Program-made: the position numbers and the translations under genes
The notes under the pieces: generated by a model
The model's input: only the letters and a program-made list of their open reading frames with translations
Databases searched by the model: none
What the model was told of the DNA's origin: nothing
Part shown: positions 46,393 to 55,584 of the stretch, in pieces
Numbering within the stretch: the first letter of the stretch is position 1
How the letters are laid out: each line of letters starts with the position of its first letter
DNA from: Bacteroidota bacterium
GTDB taxonomy: Bacteria > Bacteroidota > Bacteroidia > Bacteroidales > Cfx3-03
Assembly (NCBI GenBank): GCA_013390605.1
Contig: JACAUB010000001.1
Location: 4,922,006 to 4,986,005, forward strand
Length of the DNA stretch: 64,000 bases
Direction of reading: 5' to 3'

Positions 46393-47092
46393 TAGCCGAA
46401 CAAAAGTTTTTCTTGTTGAAGACGATCGTAATTTTGGATCAGTACTGAAAGCTTATTTGGAGATACACGATTTTGAGGTGGAATGGGAAAGTGAGGGAGG
46501 CAGAGCCATACAAAGATTTTTAAATCTTGCTTGTGATATTTGTGTTCTGGATGTTATGTTGCCAGGATTAGATGGTTTTAGTATTGCCAGAGAAATTCGC
46601 AAAGCAAAACCCGATATGCCCTTTGTATTTTTAACTGCAAAAACATTAAAGTCGGATATCTTAGAAGGATTTAATATTGGTGCCGAAGATTATATTACTA
46701 AACCTTTCGATTCTGAGGTATTGGTGGCAAAATTAAAAGCCATTGTGAACAGAGTAAATAGAACTTTTTCTTTAGAAGCAGAACGTCCCGTTGAATCCTA
46801 TTCGGTTGGCGAATTTACTTACCATACAGCTCATCGGTTATTGTCCAGACCTGGTTTTGAACAAAGGTTAAGCCCAACAGAAGGAAAATTACTTGAGTTA
46901 CTTTGCGAAAATAAAAATAAGTTGCTGACAAGATCGACTGCACTAAAAGTGATTTGGCAGAATGATAATTATTTTACAACGAGGACTATGGATGTGTATA
47001 TCACTAAGTTACGTAAGTATTTAAAAGAAGACATTTCTATTGAAATTGAAAATCTACATAGTAGTGGTTTTATCTTATGGGTAAAGGAATAA
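46382..47092 (+). CDS. OmpR-family response regulator, RprY-like
   Basis: 236 residues: receiver domain (about 7-122) with acidic pocket VEDD, phospho-acceptor D57 in CVLDVMLPG, FLTAKT and the switch Lys in YITKPF; winged-helix DNA-binding domain (about 138-234) with TRSTALKVIWQNDNYFTTRTMDVYITKLRK. The receiver segment LTAKTLKSDILEGFNIGAEDYITKP closely follows what I recall of RprY. The ATG at 46382 lies 11 nt inside the kinase gene. It likely binds the TTAA repeats at 44184-44221 and so controls its own operon, which is inference. Confidence 0.93.
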   Translation: MKNSSRTKVFLVEDDRNFGSVLKAYLEIHDFEVEWESEGGRAIQRFLNLACDICVLDVMLPGLDGFSIAREIRKAKPDMPFVFLTAKTLKSDILEGFNIGAEDYITKPFDSEVLVAKLKAIVNRVNRTFSLEAERPVESYSVGEFTYHTAHRLLSRPGFEQRLSPTEGKLLELLCENKNKLLTRSTALKVIWQNDNYFTTRTMDVYITKLRKYLKEDISIEIENLHSSGFILWVKE

Positions 47093-47136
47093 AAAAATCG
47101 TTGGTTGCGTGCGACTAAACGAGTTAGAGATTGTTG

Positions 47137-47144
47137 TATATTTG
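47137..47144 (+). promoter_or_regulatory. -7 box of the riboflavin operon
   Basis: TATATTTG, exact match to TAnnTTTG, placing transcription start near 47151, about 12 bp before the FMN riboswitch begins. No clear -33 TTTG. Confidence 0.6.
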
Positions 47145-47162
47145 CAGTGTTAATCTGAAACA

Positions 47163-47280
47163 ATTTTCTTCGGGGCAGGGTGAAATTCCCGATCGGCGGT
47201 ATAGTCCGCGACTCCTTTTTAAGGATTGAACCGGTTTGATTCCGGTACCGACAGTATAGTCTGGATGGAAGAAGAAAATA
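47163..47280 (+). ncRNA. FMN riboswitch (RFN element)
   Basis: The conserved RFN core is readable in order: TTCTTCGGGGCAGGGTGAAA, TTCCCGATCGGCGGT, AGTCCGCGA, a variable stem, AACCGGTTTGATTCCGGTACCGA pieces, CAGTATAGTCTGGATGG and the closing AAGAAGAAAA that pairs with the first arm. It sits directly before ribD and controls ribD-ribE-ribBA-ribH in response to FMN. Confidence 0.96.
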
Positions 47281-47341
47281 TCTTTTGTAATAAATCCGCA
47301 ATAGGCCATTGTGTTTATTGTTGTTGTCAATCGATATTTTG

Positions 47342-47385
47342 GCCCCGAATGATCTATTTGTATCATTGGGGCTTTTTTGTTTTTT
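47342..47385 (+). terminator. Riboswitch expression-platform terminator
   Basis: GCCCC-G-AATGAT (47342-47353, one bulged G) pairs with ATCATTGGGGC (47362-47372), then TTTTTTGTTTTTT to 47385. The T tract ends only five bases before the ribD ATG, so the stem could block ribosome access as well as transcription. Confidence 0.85.
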
Positions 47386-47390
47386 AAATT

Positions 47391-48521
47391 ATGATGACAA
47401 ACGACGATATAAGATATATGAGGATTGCACTTTCTTTAGCAGCGAAAGGGGCTGGAAGTGTTAACCCAAACCCATTGGTTGGTGCCGTAATTGTACATAA
47501 CAATACAGTTATTGGAAATGGTTATCATGAGCATTATGGAGGGCCACATGCTGAAATTAATGCTATGTCAAATGCGGTAGGCAGTATTAAGGGAGCTACA
47601 ATTTATGTTACACTAGAACCCTGTTCTCATCATGGGAAGACTCCTCCTTGTGCTGATGCCCTTATTAATGCTCAGATCAGTAAGGTTTTTGTTGCAATGG
47701 TCGATCCTAACCCTTTAGTCGCAGGACAAGGAATAGAAAAGCTCAGAGAAAACGGTATTGAGGTAGAAGTGGGTTTACTTGAAACCGAAGCTAGAGAATT
47801 AAATAGGGTTTTTATTAAATATATTGAAACCCAAAAGCCTTATGTCGTATTGAAATCGGCTATGTCGTTAGATGGTAAAATCGCAACTTACACAGGAAAC
47901 TCTAAATGGATTAGTTGTGAAAAGTCGCGCCAATATGTTCATACGCTTCGCAATGAGTTAAAAGGAATTATGGTAGGTGTTAATACGGTGATTACTGATG
48001 ATCCAGAACTAATTACACGGTTGGACAATGGGAAAGGAAGAAATCCTGTTCGAATTGTTGTAGATAGCAGGGGGCGAATTCCACTAGCCGCAAAGATATT
48101 GCAGAATCCGCATGATAATCCAATTATTATAGCTACCACAGCTCAGTTTCCTGAGCGAAAAAGAGTTTTTTTGGAGGAATCAGGACATATGGTGTTAATT
48201 CTTCCTGAGGCTAATGGACAAGTTGATTTGATTTCCTTGATGGATGAACTGGGCAAATTAAAAATCGACAGCATCTTGTTAGAAGGGGGAGGTACTTTGA
48301 ATGAATCCGCATTAAAGAGCGGAATTGTTGATGAGGTTCAGTTTATAATTGCTCCTCTTTTGTTGGGTGGTCGGGATGCTATCTCTCCCGTTGAAGGAAT
48401 CGGTTTCAAAACTGTTGATGATGGAATTTTACTTCATCAGCTAACAACACGACAATTAGGCAATGATATTTTAGTTGTTGCGAAAGTGAAAGTAAATAAT
48501 GTTCAACCATCAAAAGAATAA
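47391..48521 (+). CDS. ribD: Bifunctional riboflavin deaminase/reductase RibD
   Basis: Catalyses the second and third steps of riboflavin synthesis: deamination of the pyrimidinone phosphate, then NADPH reduction of the ribosyl side chain. The deaminase domain (about 1-145) has zinc ligands H53 (with E55, HAEINAM), C78 and C87 (EPCSHHGKTPPC). The reductase domain (about 148-360) begins KPYVVLKSAMSLDGKIAT and contains LLEGGGTLNESAL. 376 residues, normal. First gene of the operon, start fixed by the riboswitch terminator just upstream; ribE begins two bases after its stop. Confidence 0.97.
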   Translation: MMTNDDIRYMRIALSLAAKGAGSVNPNPLVGAVIVHNNTVIGNGYHEHYGGPHAEINAMSNAVGSIKGATIYVTLEPCSHHGKTPPCADALINAQISKVFVAMVDPNPLVAGQGIEKLRENGIEVEVGLLETEARELNRVFIKYIETQKPYVVLKSAMSLDGKIATYTGNSKWISCEKSRQYVHTLRNELKGIMVGVNTVITDDPELITRLDNGKGRNPVRIVVDSRGRIPLAAKILQNPHDNPIIIATTAQFPERKRVFLEESGHMVLILPEANGQVDLISLMDELGKLKIDSILLEGGGTLNESALKSGIVDEVQFIIAPLLLGGRDAISPVEGIGFKTVDDGILLHQLTTRQLGNDILVVAKVKVNNVQPSKE

Positions 48522-48523
48522 CA

Positions 48524-49180
48524 ATGTTTACAGGTATTATTGAAGAGATTGGTGTGATTCAGGCAATTAGATCTGGATCCAGATCGGCAGTACTGGAAAT
48601 AGGGGCTTCAAAAGTGCTAAAAGATACGCAGATTGGAGATAGTATCTCTGTTAATGGCGTCTGTTTAACGGTTACAACGTTGGGTACGGCTTTTTTTACT
48701 GCTGATGCGATGCCTGAAACATTAAAAAGAAGCAACCTTGGAGCTCTGCGTTCCGGAAGCCCAGTCAATCTTGAACGAGCCTTGCGTCTGGGTGATCGAT
48801 TTGGTGGTCATATTGTAAGCGGTCATATTGACGGAACCGGTTCAATTATGCATACAAAAGAAGATGAGAATGCTATCTGGATTTGTATATCCGTTGATGA
48901 CTCTTTATTACGCTACATTATTGATAAAGGATCTATTGCCATTGATGGTGTTAGTTTGACGGTTGTAAATGTGGAAGAGAATCGATTTAATGTATCAGTA
49001 ATTCCTCATACCCGTAAAGAGACTATTCTTTGTGATAAAATGCCGGGAAATAAAGTTAATCTAGAATGTGATGTTGTTGCAAAATATATTGAACGCTTTT
49101 CAGGATTTGGTAAACAGGAATTTAACGATTCTAAAAAAGATATTAGTATGGATTTTTTAAAAGAAAACGGTTACTTTTAA
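48524..49180 (+). CDS. ribE: Riboflavin synthase, alpha chain
   Basis: Dismutates two 6,7-dimethyl-8-ribityllumazine molecules into riboflavin. 218 residues with the two-fold lumazine-binding repeat: MFTGIIEEIG with VNGVCLTV in the first half, GHIVSGHIDGTG with AIDGVSLTV in the second. A C-terminal tail of about 20 residues (KKDISMDFLKENGYF) matches the usual Bacteroidota ending FLxENGF. It follows ribD by two bases and precedes ribBA by 14. Called ribE here in the Bacillus-type naming (ribC in E. coli). Confidence 0.96.
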   Translation: MFTGIIEEIGVIQAIRSGSRSAVLEIGASKVLKDTQIGDSISVNGVCLTVTTLGTAFFTADAMPETLKRSNLGALRSGSPVNLERALRLGDRFGGHIVSGHIDGTGSIMHTKEDENAIWICISVDDSLLRYIIDKGSIAIDGVSLTVVNVEENRFNVSVIPHTRKETILCDKMPGNKVNLECDVVAKYIERFSGFGKQEFNDSKKDISMDFLKENGYF

Positions 49181-49194
49181 TCATATAATAAACA

Positions 49195-50394
49195 ATGAGA
49201 AATTTTAATACCATTGAGGAAGCCATCAACGACATTCGCCTGGGAAAAATGGTGGTTGTGGTTGATGATGAAGATCGCGAGAATGAAGGCGATTTGATTT
49301 TAGCTGCCGAAAAGGTGACTCCGGATGCCATAAACTTTATGGTAAAACATGCAGGTGGCTTAATCTGCATGCCAATCATTCAAAAACGACTCGACGAACT
49401 CAATATTGAAATGATGGTTCATAACAATACAGACAAAAAGCAAACTGCTTTTACTGTTTCTATTGATTATGCCGGTGCTGCTACAGGAATTTCGGCTTAC
49501 GAACGTGCAGAAACTATCCGTAGGGTAGTTGACTCCTCCTCCCGTCCACAAGATTTTAATAGACCAGGACATATTTTTCCATTGGTAGCCAAAGAACATG
49601 GTGTTCTTGAACGTTCGGGTCATACCGAAGCAGCTGTCGATCTTTGTCGTCTGGCAGGTTTATACCCTGCAGGTGTTATTTGTGAAATCATGAATGACGA
49701 TGGTTCCATGTCGAGAGTCCCCGATTTGATGGATTATGTAGATCGGTTTGATTTGAAGATCATTACTATTGCCGACCTGATTAGCTATAGACGGGCCAAC
49801 GAAAATATTGTATCGCAAGAGGCTATTGCTGAAATGCCAACTACACATGGCGATTTTAAAGTAGTTGGATTTGTGAATAAAATTAATGGTGATCATCATA
49901 TTGCGTTGGTAAAAGGTGAGTTAAATAGTGATGAGCCAGTATTAGTTCGAATTCATTCAGAGTGCTTAACTGGTGATGTATTTGGTTCGAAGCGATGTGA
50001 TTGTGGTGAACAACTTCATGAGGCGATGGATAGAATAGAGGCTACTGGAAGAGGTGTATTGCTTTATCTTCGTCAGGAAGGTCGTGGAATTGGTTTGATT
50101 AATAAGTTGAAAGCTTACGAACTCCAGGAAAAAGGGATGGATACCGTAGAGGCAAATCTGGCACTTGGCTTTAAACCCGATCTCCGTGATTATGGTGTTG
50201 CTGCAGAAATACTGGCTGAACTTGGTATTAAGAAGATTATTCTGATGACCAATAATCCTATGAAAATAACGGGACTGGCAGGATATGGTCTTACGGTGGT
50301 TGATCGTCAACCAATTGAAATGAACTGTAATGAACAGAACCAGTTTTATATGCAGACCAAGTTTTTAAAAATGGGACACCTCTTGCATGTATAA
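49195..50394 (+). CDS. ribBA: Bifunctional DHBP synthase / GTP cyclohydrolase II
   Basis: Supplies both riboflavin precursors. The N-terminal 3,4-dihydroxy-2-butanone 4-phosphate synthase domain (about 1-203) has the acidic loop VVDDEDRENEGDL (22-34) and RSGHTEAAVDL (140-150). The C-terminal GTP cyclohydrolase II domain (about 205-399) has zinc ligands C257, C268 and C270 (SECLTGDVFGSKRCDCG) and RQEGRGIGL (293-301). Both active sites appear complete. 399 residues, normal fusion length. Confidence 0.97.
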   Translation: MRNFNTIEEAINDIRLGKMVVVVDDEDRENEGDLILAAEKVTPDAINFMVKHAGGLICMPIIQKRLDELNIEMMVHNNTDKKQTAFTVSIDYAGAATGISAYERAETIRRVVDSSSRPQDFNRPGHIFPLVAKEHGVLERSGHTEAAVDLCRLAGLYPAGVICEIMNDDGSMSRVPDLMDYVDRFDLKIITIADLISYRRANENIVSQEAIAEMPTTHGDFKVVGFVNKINGDHHIALVKGELNSDEPVLVRIHSECLTGDVFGSKRCDCGEQLHEAMDRIEATGRGVLLYLRQEGRGIGLINKLKAYELQEKGMDTVEANLALGFKPDLRDYGVAAEILAELGIKKIILMTNNPMKITGLAGYGLTVVDRQPIEMNCNEQNQFYMQTKFLKMGHLLHV

Positions 50395-50468
50395 GACACA
50401 CAGCGGTGTATCTACAACATATCTACATCGTAAATGATTTAAATAACAGAAATACAAATAATTAAAAT

Positions 50469-50930
50469 ATGAAAACATTCGAAGGAAAACTGATAGCTGA
50501 AGGACTTCGCTTCGGTATTGTTGTTGCTCGTTTTAATGAATTTATTGGTGGAAAGCTTTTGAGTGGGGCTTTTGATGCCATTAATCGTCACGGTGGAAAT
50601 GATGAAAATGTTGCAGTAGCCTGGGTGCCCGGAGCATTTGAAATTCCTTTAACCGCAAAGCGAATGGCTAAAAGTGGAAACTATGATGCCATTATATGTT
50701 TAGGTGCTGTTATTCGTGGCGCCACTCCACATTTTGAAATGGTAGCCGGTGAAGTTACAAAAGGTGTAGCACTTGTTGGTCTTGAAACTGGTATCCCTGT
50801 GGTATTTGGTGTGCTGACTACCGATACAATAGAACAAGCTATTGAGCGTGCTGGTACTAAGGCTGGTAACAAAGGTTTCGATGCAGCAGTTACAGCGATA
50901 GAAATGGCAAATCTGTTGAAACAGTTTTAA
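50469..50930 (+). CDS. ribH: 6,7-dimethyl-8-ribityllumazine synthase
   Basis: Condenses the two riboflavin precursors into lumazine and assembles into capsid-like or pentameric shells. 153 residues with the family motifs VVARFNEFI, VPGAFEIPL, GAVIRGATPHFEMVAGEVTKG (containing the catalytic His of the PHFE segment) and PVVFGVLTTDTIEQAIERAGTKAGNKG. It is the last gene of the operon, 74 bp after ribBA, and ends at a shared terminator. With it the pathway is complete in one transcript. Confidence 0.97.
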   Translation: MKTFEGKLIAEGLRFGIVVARFNEFIGGKLLSGAFDAINRHGGNDENVAVAWVPGAFEIPLTAKRMAKSGNYDAIICLGAVIRGATPHFEMVAGEVTKGVALVGLETGIPVVFGVLTTDTIEQAIERAGTKAGNKGFDAAVTAIEMANLLKQF

Positions 50931-50931
50931 A

Positions 50932-50974
50932 GAAATCAGCAGGGATAGCTATAAAGACTATCCCTGCTGATTTC
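50932..50974. terminator. Terminator between ribH and the Nramp gene
   Basis: Perfect 17-bp stem GAAATCAGCAGGGATAG (50932-50948) with CTATCCCTGCTGATTTC (50958-50974), loop CTATAAAGA. It begins one base after the ribH stop and ends three bases before the convergent gene's stop at 50977, so it serves both strands. Confidence 0.85.
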
Positions 50975-50976
50975 TG

Positions 50977-52218
50977 CTACATAAAGAAGCTGATAAACAG
51001 TGCAATATTTAGAAAAGTAACAATAGCTCCAATGATATAAAGTAATATTTTAGTGCGAAGTTTATTCGCATATTTGCCCATTATCTCTTTGGAATTCGTA
51101 AGATGTATCTGTAGGAAAATTGTAATCGGGAGCTGGATGCTCAAAACCATCTGCGAAATAATCAAACTCTTAAAAGTATCTTTAACCATAAAGACAATTG
51201 CTAATGCAACAATAAGCGATATCCCGACACCTACTTTAGAATGCGGGTCCTTGATATCAAAAGGTTCTTTATAAATACCTGCAAAAATAGATCCGGCGGC
51301 CATGCCTGATGTGATGGTACTTGCCAGTCCGGAGAAAAGAAGAGCGAGCGCGAAAATTGTTCCGGCATTCGAGCCCAGTAAAGGGACCAGTAGATCTTTC
51401 GATTGTTCCAGTTGGTTAACTGCTGTGTGATGTTTGAAAAATGTTGTTGCTGCTAATAAAATCATTGCACTATTAATTCCCCAACCTACAATCATAGAAA
51501 ATAAGGTGTCGAAAAATTCATAATCAAGCTGACGCTTGATAATTTTATCATCCTTTAAATTCCACTGCCTACTTTGAATTACTTCAGAATGAAGGAAAAG
51601 GTTATGAGGCATCACTACAGCACCCAATACACTCATAATAATTAACATTGATCCTTGTGGAAAACTCGGAGTTATCCAACTTTGTGTAGCACTTCCCCAG
51701 TCAATATCAACAAGAGTTAATTCATAAATGAATGAGAGTCCGATAATTGAAACAAAGCCAATAATCCATTTCTCAATCATTCTATAAGAGTTGGTATAGA
51801 GCATAATGAGGGTAAAAACTACGGTCATAAATGCGCCAGCCTGTATAGGGATTTTAAAGAGCATGTTTAAGGCGATAGAAGCACCAATAATTTCTGCCAG
51901 TGAAGTAGAGACAGAAGCCAGAATTGCCGATCCAAGAATTGTTCGGGAGTAACGGGGTTTCAGATAGATAGTGGCAGCTTCAGATAAACATAAACCCGTA
52001 GCTATGCCTAAATGCGCAACATTGTGTTGTAAGACAATCAGCATAATGGTACTCAACGTAACCATCCAAAGTAATAAATAGCCATAATCAGCTCCTGCTG
52101 CCAGATTAGATGCCCAGTTACCCGGATCGATAAATCCGACAGTAACAAGGAGTCCCGGACCAATATAATTGAAGAGATCTAAAGCCCCAAATCTAGGCTT
52201 ATGTATTTTTTTATCCAT
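50977..52218 (-). CDS. Nramp-family divalent metal (Mn2+/Fe2+) transporter
   Basis: Proton-coupled importer of manganese or iron in the inner membrane, about 413 residues with roughly 11 membrane spans. The TM1 metal-site motif DPGNWASN (about residues 31-38 from the start used) and the TM6 motif VVMPHNLFLHSEV are both present, including Asp, Asn and Met of the metal site, so a true transition-metal transporter is expected rather than the Mg-type relatives. I prefer the ATG at 52218 (MDKKIHKPRFG); an in-frame start at 52242 adds eight residues. No Mn riboswitch or clear operator is visible upstream. Confidence 0.92.
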   Translation of the reverse strand: MDKKIHKPRFGALDLFNYIGPGLLVTVGFIDPGNWASNLAAGADYGYLLLWMVTLSTIMLIVLQHNVAHLGIATGLCLSEAATIYLKPRYSRTILGSAILASVSTSLAEIIGASIALNMLFKIPIQAGAFMTVVFTLIMLYTNSYRMIEKWIIGFVSIIGLSFIYELTLVDIDWGSATQSWITPSFPQGSMLIIMSVLGAVVMPHNLFLHSEVIQSRQWNLKDDKIIKRQLDYEFFDTLFSMIVGWGINSAMILLAATTFFKHHTAVNQLEQSKDLLVPLLGSNAGTIFALALLFSGLASTITSGMAAGSIFAGIYKEPFDIKDPHSKVGVGISLIVALAIVFMVKDTFKSLIISQMVLSIQLPITIFLQIHLTNSKEIMGKYANKLRTKILLYIIGAIVTFLNIALFISFFM

Positions 52219-52289
52219 AGTAATCGAAAAGAATTTACTCAAATATAACTCAAAAATAGTCTAAAGTGTTTACTTTCCTTAAAAAGTTG

Positions 52290-52297
52290 TTACTTTG
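52290..52297 (+). promoter_or_regulatory. Probable -7 box of cysS
   Basis: TTACTTTG, one mismatch from TAnnTTTG, 28 bp before the cysS start and inside the 106-bp divergent gap with the Nramp gene. Confidence 0.4.
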
Positions 52298-52324
52298 CAT
52301 TAAATTTGAATAGTACTCTGCGGT

Positions 52325-53797
52325 ATGGAAAACACTATATTGATATACAATACGCTTAGTCGTAAAAAAGAGGAATTTGTTCCTTATAATCCTCCATTTG
52401 TAGGACTTTATGTTTGCGGACCTACTGTATACGGTGATGCCCATCTTGGTCATGCCCGTGCGGCTATATCATTCGATCTTGTATTTCGTTATCTTACAGC
52501 TGTTGGATATAAAGTGCGTTATGTACGCAACATTACCGATGTAGGCCATCTTGAAAATGATGCTGATGAGGGTGAAGATAAAATTGCAAAAAAAGCACGA
52601 CTGGAGCAACTTGAACCTATGGAGGTGGTTCAATATTATACCGATCGTTATCATTCAAATATGGATAGGCTTAATGTGCGCAAACCAAGTATTGAACCCC
52701 GTGCTTCAGGCCATATTATTGAGCAGATAGAACTTGTTAAAAAAATTCTTGCTGTCGGTCTTGCCTATGAATCTAATGGTTCTATCTATTTTGATGTAGC
52801 CAAATATAATGAGTCACATCAGTATGGCGAACTCTCCGGTCGGGTGCTCGAAGATATGTTGTCGAATACCCGTGTCTTGGATGGACAGGATGAAAAAAGA
52901 AATAGTTTTGATTTTGCACTTTGGAAGCAAGCGCAACCTGAGCATATCATGAGGTGGCCTTCTCCTTGGGGAGATGGTTTTCCTGGATGGCACATGGAAT
53001 GTTCTGCAATGAGTTGTAAATATCTTGGCGAGCAGTTTGATATTCATGGAGGAGGAATGGACTTGATGTTTCCACATCACGAAGCCGAGATAGCTCAGAG
53101 CGTGGCAGCCAATGGTCGTCAACCTGTTCATTATTGGATGCATAATAATATGATTACTATTGGTGGGCAAAAAATGGGTAAGTCACTCGGTAATTTTATT
53201 ACACTTGATGAGTTCTTTTCTGGAAATCACGATCGGTTGGAGAGAGCTTATAGCCCTATGACAATCCGTTTCTTTATTTTGCAGGCTCACTATCGTTCTA
53301 CCCTCGATTTTTCTAATGAAGCGCTGCAAGCTGCAGAAAAGGGTTTTCATCGTCTACTTGCAGCAAATGAAACCTTAAAGAAATTGAAATCCTCTGCTGT
53401 TTCAAGTGTAGATATAGCAGCTATTCGCAAAGGCTGTTATGACGCGATGAACGACGACTTTAATAGCCCTCAGGTTATTGCAACATTGTTTGAAGGTGTT
53501 CGTTTGATCAATCAGATTCACGATGGCAAAGAGACTATCTCTGCTTTAGATTTAGCGTTACTTATCGAAACCTTTAATACATTTGTTGTAGAGGTGCTTG
53601 GCCTATTGGATGAAGTTACAGCCGGTGGACAGGATAATAAAGTAAATGGATTAATGGGGTTAATACTTCAAATCAGACAAAATGCACGTACTACAAAAGA
53701 TTGGGGTACTTCTGATCTGATCAGGGATGAATTAAAAAGCTTATCTATTCAGGTAAAAGATACAAAAGAAGGCCCAATTTGGTCGGTTGAAGATTAA
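52325..53797 (+). CDS. cysS: Cysteinyl-tRNA synthetase
   Basis: Class I aminoacyl-tRNA synthetase charging tRNA-Cys in the cytoplasm. 490 residues. Zinc ligand C31 in LYVCGPTVYG, HIGH-type motif HLGH (40-43), WHMECSAMS with the second zinc Cys, GGGMDLMFPHHEAEIAQS with the remaining ligands, and KMGKSLGN as the KMSKS equivalent (about residue 283). The C-terminal DALR region (about 335-490) is present. Monocistronic, ending at a good terminator. Confidence 0.98.
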   Translation: MENTILIYNTLSRKKEEFVPYNPPFVGLYVCGPTVYGDAHLGHARAAISFDLVFRYLTAVGYKVRYVRNITDVGHLENDADEGEDKIAKKARLEQLEPMEVVQYYTDRYHSNMDRLNVRKPSIEPRASGHIIEQIELVKKILAVGLAYESNGSIYFDVAKYNESHQYGELSGRVLEDMLSNTRVLDGQDEKRNSFDFALWKQAQPEHIMRWPSPWGDGFPGWHMECSAMSCKYLGEQFDIHGGGMDLMFPHHEAEIAQSVAANGRQPVHYWMHNNMITIGGQKMGKSLGNFITLDEFFSGNHDRLERAYSPMTIRFFILQAHYRSTLDFSNEALQAAEKGFHRLLAANETLKKLKSSAVSSVDIAAIRKGCYDAMNDDFNSPQVIATLFEGVRLINQIHDGKETISALDLALLIETFNTFVVEVLGLLDEVTAGGQDNKVNGLMGLILQIRQNARTTKDWGTSDLIRDELKSLSIQVKDTKEGPIWSVED

Positions 53798-53818
53798 ATG
53801 AATGTATTTTTCTAATAT

Positions 53819-53861
53819 AAAGCGGTGATTATTCCTGATAAATATAATCACTGCTTTTTTT
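53819..53861 (+). terminator. Intrinsic terminator of cysS
   Basis: AAAGCGGTGATTAT (53819-53832) pairs with ATAATCACTGCTTT (53844-53857) with one G-U pair, followed by T to 53861. The rest of the gap up to 54230 holds no gene that I can support. Confidence 0.85.
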
Positions 53862-54263
53862 ATGTGTATTTACCGATAACCTCATCTATTTTACCGGGCT
53901 ACTCTCAAGAATAGGATCAGCTTTTATTAAAAATCGAAAATGGGTGAAAACAGATCAGAAGGAGCCCGTAGTATGATTATAAATCAGCCATTACATTTCT
54001 AAGACATCGGCAGATAATTGGTACCTAAAGCACTCATGATTTTACTTCAGATAACCAACTATGGTAGAATAACCATCTGAATAGTTATTTATCCGTGATG
54101 TCTGCGATCATAGATTTAGAGAAAGTGTATGTTTTAATTCTGTATTTCTTTGATTTTACGTTATGAAGAGGTTTCCGGTATTAGATATTTTTTAAATTAT
54201 CGACTTATTTCGGGTCCCATAAATATTTTTTTATTGAAACAGCAATTGTAATAATTTATTTTA

Positions 54264-54287
54264 TAGCTTTGCGAAAACGATTGCACA
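54264..54287 (+). promoter_or_regulatory. Promoter with overlapping LacI-type operator for the GH105-lacI-kduI-kduD operon
   Basis: A -7 box TAGCTTTG (54264-54271, exact TAnnTTTG match) is immediately overlapped by TGCGAAAACGATTGCACA (54270-54287), an imperfect palindrome centred on CG at 54278-54279 with 6 of 9 half-site matches. CG-centred palindromes of this kind are typical LacI-family operators. The regulator gene is in the operon, so autoregulation by steric block is expected. Confidence 0.55.
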
Positions 54288-54443
54288 GAATTATCTTGAG
54301 GTGTAAAAGGCTATTAAAAACTGAGTTAAAACGTTGAACTATTTGCGTTAGGCCTTGTAAGTGAGTATTTATATTTGAGCTGTATCTTAAAGGATTGATC
54401 TGATTTTTTGAATTTTATTCTTTATCTAAATAACTTTAAAAAT

Positions 54444-55583
54444 ATGAAGTCAAGCGTAAATTTTAGATTGCTTTTATTTGTTAGTGCAATCGTTGTCTTA
54501 TCTTGTAGCTCATTGTTTGCTACAACCATATCAAATCCTCTTGTGGCTCCGGCTATCGGTGATACGCTTTCAAAAGAGAGTGTAAAGCAAAAGATGAAAT
54601 TGGTGGCTGATTGGCAGATAGACCATAAATACAAATACCCTGATTATGACTGGACAGTTGGAGCGCTTTATGCAGGTATGGCTGAATGGGCAAAAATAGC
54701 GGGTAATGATTCGTATTGGGAGTATATGAAAGGTATAGGCGTGAAATTAAACTGGGGACTAGGTCCAAGATTATATCATGCTGATGATCATTGTATCGGA
54801 CAGATGTATGCGGCATTATATCGTAAATACGGTAAGCAATATATGATTCAACCTACGTTGAATGCGTTTACCTACATAACAGAATATCCTTCAAAAGTAG
54901 ATTTAGAGTTTAAAGGTAAAGCTTCTGATCGTTGGAGTTGGTGCGACGCTCTTTTTATGGGACCAACTGTTTGGGCTAAAATGGGTAATATTACTGGTGA
55001 TAAACGTTATTATTCGTTTATGGATCAAGAGTTTAAAGCAACGACAAATTATTTATTCGACAAAGAAGACTCTTTATACTTCCGTGATAGTAACTATTTC
55101 ACAAAAAAAGAGAAGAATGGAAAGAAAGTTTTCTGGGGCAGAGGTAATGGTTGGGTGTTTGCAGGAATTAGTATAATTTTAACCGAAATTCCAAAAGACT
55201 ATAAAAACCGTAAGATGTATGAAAAGGTTTACTTGCAAATGGCACAGCGCTTAGCTGGATTACAAGGGCCTGATGGTTACTGGCATGCAAGTTTACTGGA
55301 TCCTGATAGTTACCCTAATCCTGAAACCAGTGCAAGTGGATTTTATTGTTATGGTCTGGCATGGGGTATCAACAATGGATATCTCTCAAAAGAAAAATAT
55401 CTTCCAATCGTTAACAAGGCATGGGCTGCAATGGTTCGTTCGGTAGATCCTGATGGGAAACTCTGTTGGGTTCAGCCTATCGGAGCCGATCCAAAATCAG
55501 TAACACGCGAAATGACCGAAATATATGGTGTCGGAGCTTTTTTATTAGCCGGCAGCGAAATGGTTAAATTATTAGAAAAATAA
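54444..55583 (+). CDS. GH105 unsaturated rhamnogalacturonyl hydrolase, second copy
   Basis: 379 residues from the ATG at 54444 (MKSSVNFRLLLFVSAIVVLS), which gives a proper signal sequence, perhaps a lipoprotein type with Cys at VVLSCSS; the open frame reaches a TTG at 54408 that I do not favour. The GH105 acidic positions lie in YHADDHCIGQMY and WSWCDALFMGP, and the C-terminal YGVGAFLLAGSEM is conserved. It shares the fold and core motifs with the copy at 132-1313 but diverges in loops, so it may prefer another aglycone. It heads the operon with a LacI regulator one base downstream. Confidence 0.92.
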   Translation: MKSSVNFRLLLFVSAIVVLSCSSLFATTISNPLVAPAIGDTLSKESVKQKMKLVADWQIDHKYKYPDYDWTVGALYAGMAEWAKIAGNDSYWEYMKGIGVKLNWGLGPRLYHADDHCIGQMYAALYRKYGKQYMIQPTLNAFTYITEYPSKVDLEFKGKASDRWSWCDALFMGPTVWAKMGNITGDKRYYSFMDQEFKATTNYLFDKEDSLYFRDSNYFTKKEKNGKKVFWGRGNGWVFAGISIILTEIPKDYKNRKMYEKVYLQMAQRLAGLQGPDGYWHASLLDPDSYPNPETSASGFYCYGLAWGINNGYLSKEKYLPIVNKAWAAMVRSVDPDGKLCWVQPIGADPKSVTREMTEIYGVGAFLLAGSEMVKLLEK

Positions 55584-55584
55584 A

